DNA of 64,000 nt from the NCBI GenBank assembly GCA_964437445.1, contig CAYTGR010000010.1:34909-98908 (forward strand), in the 5' to 3' direction. The position numbers were made by a program, and so were the translations under genes. This document shows positions 8,343 through 14,680 of the stretch, piece after piece (within the stretch, counting starts at the first letter, position 1; each line of letters opens with the position of its first letter). The notes beneath the pieces were generated by a model. The model saw only the letters and a program-made list of their open reading frames with translations. It was not told where the DNA came from and made no database searches. The stretch comes from CAYTGR01 sp964437445. Lineage in GTDB: Bacteria; Chloroflexota; Anaerolineae; B4-G1; SLSP01.

Positions 8343-8938
8343 ATGAAATTCTTTCTGGATAGTGCGCATACGCACGAGATTGCTTACGCTTTGGAGATGT
8401 GGAACCTGGACGGGGTGACGACGAACCCGCGCCACGTCAAGGAGTCCGGCAAGCCGTTCATGACGGTGATCCGCGAGATTGCCGACCTGTTCAAGGGGAC
8501 GGAGAAGCCGATCTCGGTGGAGGTCAACCCGCACCATACGGAATGGCAGGCGATGGTGGCCGAGGCCGAGCAGCTGGCCGCGATCAGCCCCAATTTTGTG
8601 ATCAAGCTGCCCGCCACCGAACCCGGTTACAAATCGGTGGCGGTGCTCAAAGAGAAGGGCATCCGCGCTAACCTGACGTTGGTGTTCTCGGCGGCGCAGG
8701 CATTGCACGCGATGCGCATGGGGGCCTTCTTCGTCTCGCCGTTCATCGGCTGGAAGGAATCCAACGGCGAGGAGACGCTGAGCATGATTGAGGACATTGT
8801 CGCCATCCGCGACAACTTCGGCTTCACCACCGAGATCATCGTCGCGGCGGTGCGCAACGGCCGGCAGATCGCCGACGCGGCGGTGGCCGGCGCCGACATC
8901 GTCACGGCAGGGTTTGCGGTCTTCAAGGATGCGTTTGA
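8343..8938 (+). CDS. Small transaldolase, candidate sulfofructose transaldolase (3' end missing)
   Basis: About 199 residues are present before the 100-N gap; family members have about 220, so only the last 20 or so codons are lost. The frame shows MKFFLDSA, DGVTTNPRH, the Schiff-base lysine in NFVIKLPAT (K88) and SPFIGWKE. In fructose-6-phosphate aldolase and ordinary transaldolase, the last segment carries an Arg that binds the substrate phosphate. Here it is Trp137-Lys138, which fits my recollection of the sulfo-TAL enzymes of Firmicutes (SqvA/SftT). These cleave 6-deoxy-6-sulfofructose, passing a three-carbon ketol unit to glyceraldehyde-3-phosphate and releasing sulfolactaldehyde. GAGGAGATT (8330-8338) fixes the start. 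Family certain; sulfo specificity likely. Confidence 0.85.
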
Positions 8939-9038
8939 NNNNNNNNNNNNNNNNNNNNNNNNNNNNNNNNNNNNNNNNNNNNNNNNNNNNNNNNNNNNNN
9001 NNNNNNNNNNNNNNNNNNNNNNNNNNNNNNNNNNNNNN
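8939..9038. other. 100-N scaffold gap with real missing sequence
   Basis: Unlike the other two gaps, the flanks do not repeat each other: coding sequence on the left, tandem repeat on the right. The transaldolase 3' end and an unknown length of repeat are missing. Confidence 0.95.
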
Positions 9039-9162
9039 CGTGATACGTGAGGCGTGAGGCGTGATGCGTGATACGTGAGGCGTGAGGCGTGATGCGTGAT
9101 ACGTGAGGCGTGAGACGTTTCACGTTTTACGTTTCACGTTTCACGTTTCACGTCTCACGTTT
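9039..9162. repeat. 7-bp repeat array that switches orientation
   Basis: CGTGAGG/CGTGATA units run to about 9115, then the array continues as TTTCACG units to 9162. The two halves are inverted copies and could form a long hairpin between the transaldolase and the GH31 gene. Confidence 0.85.
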
Positions 9163-9181
9163 TTTTCTGCAAGAAGGTCTT

Positions 9182-11194
9182 ATGGTAACTCGTCTACCTT
9201 CCCTGAATTTGCTTGCTCTGGAGGCGGTGTTGCCCGCCGGGGCGCGGCTGGCGACGGAGGCCGGGCCGCTGGAGGTGATCTTTTACGCGCCGGGGCTGAT
9301 CCGGTTACGTTGGGGCGTGGACCAACGGCCTGATTACGGGCTGCTGGTCGCGCCGCCAGAGCCGTTAGCGGTGACGGTGACGCCGTTGGCGGCGGGCTGG
9401 CGGCTGGCCTGGGGCGAGCTGGCGCTGGAGGTGGAGCCGGAGCCGGTGCGGCTGCGCCTGTGGCAGGGCGCGCGCCTGCTGCTGGAATCCACCAGCGACG
9501 GCCACATCTCCGGCGGGTGGCGGATACCGCCGGTGGCGCGCGGGCCGGAGGGCTGGCAGCTGGCTTTCGGCCTGACCGGCGGCGAGCCGGTCTACGGGCT
9601 GGGTGAGAAGTACGGCCCGCTCAACCGGCGTGGGCAGCTGGTCACCTCGTGGAATGAGGACGCACTGGGGGTCAACGCCGAGGCTTCTTATAAAAACTGT
9701 CCCTTCGCGTGGAGTCCAACCGGGTGGGGTGTTTTCATCCACACGACGGCGCGGGTGGAGCATGGCGTGGGCTACCCGCAGTGGTCGCACCGCAGCTATC
9801 TCCTGCGCGTGGCCGATGAGGTGTTGGATCTGTTTCTCATCGTGGGCGAGACCCCGGCGGCGCTGCTGGAACGGTACACGCATTTGACGGGCCGCGCCCC
9901 GGCGATTCCGCGCTGGAGTCTGGGGACCTGGCTCTCGCGCTGTTACTATCGCACCGGCGAGGAGTTGCTGGCGGCGGCGCGCGGGATGCGCGAGCGCGAT
10001 CTGCCCTGTGATGTGATCACCCTGGACGGGCGGGCCTGGCTGCCGGTCAGGACGCGCTTTGATTTCCGGTGGGATGCGGAACGCTACCCCGATCTGGCGG
10101 CTTTCGTGCGCGAGGTCAAGGCGCTGGGCTACCGGCTCTGTGTCTGGGAATATCCGTATGTCTCCATCTACAGCCCGCTGTTCCGCGAACTGGCCGACCG
10201 GGGGTATTTCCTGCGGAACCGGGCCGGCGAGACCTGTCTGCTGGAGTGGGACCCGGAACCGTTCGGCACACTGTTGACGCCGTTACCGACCAGCGGGATC
10301 GTGGATTTCACCAATCCGGCGGCCTACGCCTGGTGGCAGGACCAGCACCGCGTGCTCTTTGAGCTCGGCGTGGATGTGATCAAGACCGATTTCGGCGAGC
10401 AGGTGCCGGTGGAGGCCGTGGCTTATAACGGCGATACCGGCGCGCGGCTGCACAATATCTACCCGCTGCTCTACAACCGCTGCGTCTATGAGGCGACGGC
10501 GCGCTACCATGAGGGGCCGCCGCTGGTCTGGGGGCGCTCCGGCTGGGCGGGGAGCCAGCGGTATCCGGTGCAGTGGGGCGGCGACTCGCAGGGCGATTGG
10601 GAGGGGCTGGCAGCCAGCGTGCGCGGGGCGCTCTCCTGGGGGTTGAGCGGCGTCCCCTTCTACACGCACGACATCGGCGGCTTCTATGACCTGCGCAAGG
10701 AAAAGCCCACGGCCGAGCACTTCATCCGCTCGTTGCAGGTGGGGGTTTTCTCATCGCACACGCGGCTGCACGGGACGACGCCGCGCGAGCCGTGGGAGTT
10801 CGGCCCGGAGGCGGAGCGGATCGCCCGCGAGTGGTTGGCGCTGCGCTACCGGCTGATCCCCTACGTGGAGCAGTGCGCGGCGGCAGCGGCGCAGACGGGG
10901 TTGCCGGTCATGCGCGCGATGCCGCTGGCTTTCCCGGAGGAGCGCCTGGCGTGGGGCTTTGAGGAACAATACCTGTTCGGCCCGCGCTTTCTGGTCGCGC
11001 CGGTGCTGCGTCCGGGCGGCGCGGTGACGGTTTACCTGCCGGCGGGCGAGTGGGTGGATTTCTGGACGGGTGAGCGCGTGACGGGGCCGCAAGTGGTGGA
11101 GCGCGTCATGCCGCTGGAGCGGATCCCGGTTTATGAACAGACCACGGACGACGGACGACAGACCACAAGAGGGACGACAGACGACGGACGATAG
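9182..11194 (+). CDS. Glycoside hydrolase family 31, candidate sulfoquinovosidase or alpha-xylosidase/glucosidase
   Basis: A 670-residue GH31 enzyme: N-terminal beta-sandwich (to about 260), then a TIM barrel with nucleophile Asp403 in KTDFGE and acid/base Asp468 in WGGDSQGDW, plus SHDIGGF and SSHTRLHG. These motifs are closest to YicI-type alpha-xylosidases as I recall them. It lacks an obvious RxxW sulfonate clamp as in YihQ, but an Arg lies in the corresponding loop (VRTRFDFRW). AAGAAGG (9170-9176) sets the ATG; upstream codons are repeat. No signal peptide is seen, so it acts in the cytoplasm on an imported glycoside. The last residues (TTDDGRQTTRGTTDDGR) are encoded by a dispersed repeat. 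Confidence 0.9.
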   Translation: MVTRLPSLNLLALEAVLPAGARLATEAGPLEVIFYAPGLIRLRWGVDQRPDYGLLVAPPEPLAVTVTPLAAGWRLAWGELALEVEPEPVRLRLWQGARLLLESTSDGHISGGWRIPPVARGPEGWQLAFGLTGGEPVYGLGEKYGPLNRRGQLVTSWNEDALGVNAEASYKNCPFAWSPTGWGVFIHTTARVEHGVGYPQWSHRSYLLRVADEVLDLFLIVGETPAALLERYTHLTGRAPAIPRWSLGTWLSRCYYRTGEELLAAARGMRERDLPCDVITLDGRAWLPVRTRFDFRWDAERYPDLAAFVREVKALGYRLCVWEYPYVSIYSPLFRELADRGYFLRNRAGETCLLEWDPEPFGTLLTPLPTSGIVDFTNPAAYAWWQDQHRVLFELGVDVIKTDFGEQVPVEAVAYNGDTGARLHNIYPLLYNRCVYEATARYHEGPPLVWGRSGWAGSQRYPVQWGGDSQGDWEGLAASVRGALSWGLSGVPFYTHDIGGFYDLRKEKPTAEHFIRSLQVGVFSSHTRLHGTTPREPWEFGPEAERIAREWLALRYRLIPYVEQCAAAAAQTGLPVMRAMPLAFPEERLAWGFEEQYLFGPRFLVAPVLRPGGAVTVYLPAGEWVDFWTGERVTGPQVVERVMPLERIPVYEQTTDDGRQTTRGTTDDGR

Positions 11195-11283
11195 ACCACA
11201 AGAGGGATGACGGATGACGGACGACAGACCACAAGAAGATAACTGGTGATGGCTTGAAGCCGTGGTCTGTGGTCCGTGGTCTC
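11140..11283. repeat. GGACGACAGACCAC-type repeat
   Basis: Several imperfect copies of ACCACGGACGAC / GACAGACCACAAGAGG fill the space after the GH31 gene and overlap its last 18 codons. Near 11263 the repeat reads in the opposite sense (CCGTGGTCTGTGG), forming inverted pairs. Confidence 0.85.
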
Positions 11284-11297
11284 TCTAAAGGAGCGCC

Positions 11298-11726
11298 ATG
11301 GGTTACAAATTTGAAAATCTGGAGGTCTGGAAGCTGGCCCTGGACTATGTTGACCGGTGTTACGCGCTGGGTGAATTGCTACCGCCGGGTGAGCAGTACA
11401 ACCTCAAGAGCCAGTTGACGCGCGCGGCGACCAGTATTGCCCTGAACATTGCGGAAGGTGCTATCGGCCAAAGTGATGCAGAACAGGCTCGCTTTTTGAA
11501 CTTTGCCATCCGTTCGTTGGTGGAAACAGTAGCTTGCCAGCACTTGATTTACCGCCGCGAGTATCTTCCCGATCCTGAGCCTTTGCGTCAGGCTTACCGC
11601 CTGAGTGAGCAACTGTTTATCCGGCTTCAGAGCTTTCGCCATGCCCTGCAAAAGTCGGCAGTGCACGAGGAACATCCTCCTTATGAAATTGCAGATAAAA
11701 TTGCGGACCAGACACCTTTTGATTGA
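11298..11726 (+). CDS. Four-helix bundle protein (23S rRNA intervening-sequence type)
   Basis: A 142-residue, mostly helical protein with family hallmarks FENLEVWKLA near the N-terminus, SQLTRAATSIALNIAEG in the middle and a final amphipathic helix. AAAGGAG (11286-11292) precedes the ATG. The family was first noticed inside 23S rRNA intervening sequences but is widespread elsewhere, and its biochemical role is not settled. There is no rRNA nearby. It interrupts the sugar island between the GH31 and lyase genes and is probably unrelated to it. Confidence 0.85.
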   Translation: MGYKFENLEVWKLALDYVDRCYALGELLPPGEQYNLKSQLTRAATSIALNIAEGAIGQSDAEQARFLNFAIRSLVETVACQHLIYRREYLPDPEPLRQAYRLSEQLFIRLQSFRHALQKSAVHEEHPPYEIADKIADQTPFD

Positions 11727-11764
11727 CGCTTTTTGAACAGTCTTCCCGGATCGCTGACCATGAG

Positions 11765-11820
11765 CCCTGTATTCCGTCGTCCGTGGTCTGTCGTCTGTTG
11801 TCTGTGGTCCGTGGTCTCTT
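11765..11820. repeat. GGACGACAGACCAC-type repeat, reverse orientation
   Basis: CGTCGTCCGTGGTCTGTCGTCTGTTG-like sequence just upstream of the lyase gene. It has no coding content. Confidence 0.8.
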
Positions 11821-11849
11821 AAACAAAATCTCTTGCTACGGAGGCGAGC

Positions 11850-13358
11850 ATGAAACATGGAGTCTTAATTCACGAAACGGTGGACGATGTCGGCGTGGCG
11901 GTGCTGGATCTCAATCCCGGCGATGAGGTGGGGGTGGTGACGCTGGAGGGGCAGCCGGCCGGCCTGATCCGGGCGGTGGAGGCGATCCCGCTGGGTCACA
12001 AGATCGCGCTGCGCGATCTCCCTGCCGGGCATCGGCTGCTCAAGTACGGGCGGCCCATTGGCCAGACGACACAACCGGTCAGCCGAGGGGCGCATGTCCA
12101 TACGCACAATCTGCGGACGTTGCGCTGGGTGCTGGAAGGGGCCGTGATGCCCGAAGTCGTCGCGCGTGGCCCGCTCACCTATACCGTCAGCGGGCGTGAT
12201 CCGGCGACGTTGCGGCTGCTCGGCTACCGGCGTGAGAACGGGCGTGTCGGCATCCGCAACCACGTCCTCATCCTGCCGGTAGATGACATCTCCAACGCGG
12301 CGGCGGAGGGGGTGGCACGGCTCATCAAGGGGACGATGGCGCTGCCGCATCCCTATGGCCGTTTACAGTTCGGCGCCGACCTGGAGCTGACGTTCCGCAC
12401 GTTAGCCGGGACCGGGCGCAATCCCAACGTGGCTGCCGTTATCGTCATCGGCATTGAGCCGAAATGGACGCAGCGGATTGTGGAGCGCATTGCCGAGACA
12501 GGCAAGCCGGTCGCGGGCTTCAGCATTGAGCGCTATGGCGATCTCAAGACGATTGAGATGGCCGCCCGCAAGGCCAAAGAGTTCGTCCAGTGGGCCGGCG
12601 AGCTCCAGCGCGAGCCGTTTGCCATTCAGGAGCTCTGGGCGAGCACCAAATGCGGCGAATCCGATACGACTTCGGGCCTGGCCGCCAACCCGACGGTGGG
12701 CCGCGTCTTTGAGCGGCTGGCGGCGGCCGGCGCGACGCTCATCTTTGGCGAGACGACCGAGGTGACCGGCGGCGAGGACATCATCATGGCGCAGTGCGCC
12801 ACGCCGCAGGTGGCTGCTGACTTCAAGCGCATTTTTGACGATTACCAGGCGTTTGTCGTCAGCCAGGGCGTGGACTTGCTCGGCTCGCAGCCGACCGAGG
12901 GCAATATCCGGGGCGGGTTGACGACCATTGACGAGAAAGCGCTGGGCAACATCCAGAAGATGGGCCGCTGCACCGTCCAATCGGTGCTGGAGCCGGCCGT
13001 GGAGCCGGGCGGGCCGGGGTTGCACTTCATGGATTCCTCCAGCGCGGCGGCCGAGATGGTGACGCTCTGCGCCGCCGCCGGGTCGGTCGTCCATTTCTTC
13101 CCAACCGGGCAGGGGAATGTGATCGGCAACCCGATCCTGCCGGTCATCAAGCTCTGCGCCAACCCGCTGACCGTGGCCACCATGTCGGAGCACATTGATG
13201 TGGACCTTACGGGATTGCTGCGCGTGGAGATGAATCTGGATGAGGCCGCCGACCAGACCATGGCGGTGCTGGAACAGACCATCCGCGGCCGCCTGACTGC
13301 CGCCGAGGCGCTGCGTCACGATGAGTTTGTGCTGACCAAGCTTTACCGGAGCGCGTAG
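11850..13358 (+). CDS. SuyAB-like fused (2R)-3-sulfolactate sulfo-lyase (UxaA family)
   Basis: A 502-residue UxaA-family lyase: an N-terminal SAF domain (residues 1-95, ending HVHTHNLRT) and a large catalytic part (about 120-502) with RENGRVGIRNHVLILP, STKCGESDTTSGL, FPTGQGNVIGNPILPVIK and a KLYRSA end. These segments match my memory of SuyB sulfo-lyase better than altronate dehydratase, whose corresponding stretch is FSTGRGTPYG. In known sulfo-lyases the SAF part (SuyA) and large part (SuyB) are separate chains; here they are joined as in UxaA. The reaction would be sulfolactate to pyruvate plus sulfite. CGGAGGCG precedes the ATG. An altronate- or galactarate-type dehydratase is the alternative. 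Confidence 0.75.
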   Translation: MKHGVLIHETVDDVGVAVLDLNPGDEVGVVTLEGQPAGLIRAVEAIPLGHKIALRDLPAGHRLLKYGRPIGQTTQPVSRGAHVHTHNLRTLRWVLEGAVMPEVVARGPLTYTVSGRDPATLRLLGYRRENGRVGIRNHVLILPVDDISNAAAEGVARLIKGTMALPHPYGRLQFGADLELTFRTLAGTGRNPNVAAVIVIGIEPKWTQRIVERIAETGKPVAGFSIERYGDLKTIEMAARKAKEFVQWAGELQREPFAIQELWASTKCGESDTTSGLAANPTVGRVFERLAAAGATLIFGETTEVTGGEDIIMAQCATPQVAADFKRIFDDYQAFVVSQGVDLLGSQPTEGNIRGGLTTIDEKALGNIQKMGRCTVQSVLEPAVEPGGPGLHFMDSSSAAAEMVTLCAAAGSVVHFFPTGQGNVIGNPILPVIKLCANPLTVATMSEHIDVDLTGLLRVEMNLDEAADQTMAVLEQTIRGRLTAAEALRHDEFVLTKLYRSA

Positions 13359-13377
13359 CCGCACGCGGAAGAGACGC

Positions 13378-13435
13378 TGGACCACGGACGACGGACCACA
13401 CCGTTGTCCGTGGTCTGTTGTCTGTCGTCTGGGTC
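13378..13435. repeat. GGACGACAGACCAC-type inverted repeat
   Basis: ACCACGGACGACGGACCACA is followed by the reverse-sense CGTTGTCCGTGGTCTG, giving a possible hairpin after the lyase gene. It could act as a terminator, though no T tract is present. Confidence 0.75.
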
Positions 13436-13444
13436 GCTTGAGAG

Positions 13445-13450
13445 TATAAT
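13445..13450 (+). promoter_or_regulatory. -10 element of the hydrolase gene
   Basis: TATAAT lies 29 bases before the ATG at 13480. The nearest -35-like TTGTCT (13418-13423) is 21 bases away, so the -35 is weak or activator-dependent. Confidence 0.45.
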
Positions 13451-13479
13451 AGCTGCATCTTGCGGATCCGGAGGCTGCC

Positions 13480-14427
13480 ATGGACGAATGGACCGAAGAA
13501 CGCTTGACCCAACAGGTGGAAGCGCTATTTCAAGAAAAACGCTACGCCGAGGCGCTGGAACTGGCAACCCGTGAAGAAGCCACCTTCCCTCATGCCAAAC
13601 CTTACCTCCGCTATTTGCGGTTTTGCGCCGCCGGGCGACTTAACCAGCCTGAGCGGGTGCTCCAACTGCTGGCAGCAGCGCTGGATGAAGGCATCTGGTA
13701 TACCGAGCTGCTCTTACGTCAGAGCCCCTCGCTGCAAGGTATCCAGGGCCGGCCGGAGTATGAGGCGCTGGTCCAGAGGAGTGCCGCGCTCCAGGCGGCC
13801 GACGAGACTGTGCATGGCTTCCTCAGCGTGTTGGAGCCGCCAGGGGCGGCCCAGGGGCTGATTTTCTTCCTGCACGGCAACGGCGCGCGGGCGACCGAGA
13901 CGCAGGCGTTCTGGCAGGCCTTGGTGGCGCAGGGGTGGCGGGTGGCGCTGCCACAATCTTCTCAGGTGTTCTTTGCCGGCGGGGGCGGTATTTGGGACGA
14001 TACAGAACAGGCCGTCTCAGAGCTGCAGGCGCATCTGGCGACGTTGCGCGAACGCGGCGCGCTGGATCCCGCCCGGACGGTGATTGTGGGGCACTCCATG
14101 GGCGGCCAGCTGGCGTTGCGCCTGGCGCTGAGCGAGAGCGCGTTTCAGGGGTGCATCGGCGTCGGTCCCTACTTCCCCGACCTGACAGAATGGGAGCCGC
14201 TCATCGCGGCCGCCCCGCCGCACGGCCTGCGCGTCGCCTTCGTGGTCGGCAGCGCCGACGACTCCATCCCGCAGGAGCCGCTGGTGCCGCTGGCGGCCAC
14301 CCTGGAGGCGCATGGAATCCCTGCCCTGCTGGAAACCGTCCCTGACCAGTTGCACCCGCTCGTGCCGGCCTACCAGCCGGCGATAGAACACGCGCTGGCC
14401 TTTGTGTTGCCCGCCATGGGGGCATAG
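13480..14427 (+). CDS. Alpha/beta hydrolase with N-terminal helical extension
   Basis: A 315-residue protein. Residues 1-110 are helical and TPR-like (QQVEALFQEKRYAEALELA). Residues 120-315 form an alpha/beta hydrolase with oxyanion segment FFLHGNGA, nucleophile elbow GHSMGG (Ser206), a likely acid in VGSADDSIP and a His in PDQLHPLVP. This looks like a serine carboxylesterase or phospholipase-type enzyme without a signal peptide. GGAGG lies upstream of the ATG. The substrate cannot be told. It follows the sulfo-lyase gene but has its own -10 element. Confidence 0.85.
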   Translation: MDEWTEERLTQQVEALFQEKRYAEALELATREEATFPHAKPYLRYLRFCAAGRLNQPERVLQLLAAALDEGIWYTELLLRQSPSLQGIQGRPEYEALVQRSAALQAADETVHGFLSVLEPPGAAQGLIFFLHGNGARATETQAFWQALVAQGWRVALPQSSQVFFAGGGGIWDDTEQAVSELQAHLATLRERGALDPARTVIVGHSMGGQLALRLALSESAFQGCIGVGPYFPDLTEWEPLIAAAPPHGLRVAFVVGSADDSIPQEPLVPLAATLEAHGIPALLETVPDQLHPLVPAYQPAIEHALAFVLPAMGA

Positions 14428-14532
14428 ATGCGCCCGGATTGGTTGATCATTGGGGAGCTCTACACGCCGGCCGCCTTAACGGTTGTCCAAATCTTGGGGC
14501 GGGGGCACTGCGGCCTCACGAGCGACGTATGC

Positions 14533-14566
14533 CCGCCGAGGGTGTGAAACAAAACATCCTCGGCGG
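14533..14566 (+). terminator. Stem-loop in the 253-base spacer after the hydrolase
   Basis: CCGCCGAGG (14533-14541) and CCTCGGCGG (14558-14566) are perfect inverted copies around a 16-base loop. No U tract follows, so it is a weak terminator candidate. The rest of 14428-14680 shows nothing recognisable. Confidence 0.4.
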
Positions 14567-14680
14567 ACGAGAATTGATGCTGGACGCCAAGGCGCAGGGA
14601 TGCTAAATCTTTGACCTAATCCCTAATTCTTTCCTTTCTACTCCTCTACTCCCTGCTCCCTAATTTTTGGAGGAGGGATT

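Noticed and set aside
9039..9162. CRISPR array
   Set aside because: The unit is 7 bases with no unique spacers between copies; all other arrays in the window are the same kind. No cas genes are present.
9182..11194. Straight YihQ-type sulfoquinovosidase call
   Set aside because: Motifs around the nucleophile and acid/base are YicI-like and the RxxW clamp is incomplete, so only the family and a hypothesis are stated.
11298..11726. Evidence for a nearby 23S rRNA intervening sequence
   Set aside because: The protein family occurs widely outside rRNA and there is no rRNA sequence around it.
11850..13358. Plain altronate dehydratase (UxaA)
   Set aside because: The fused layout fits, but the catalytic segments resemble SuyB more, and no uronate-pathway genes are near. 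It is kept only as the alternative.
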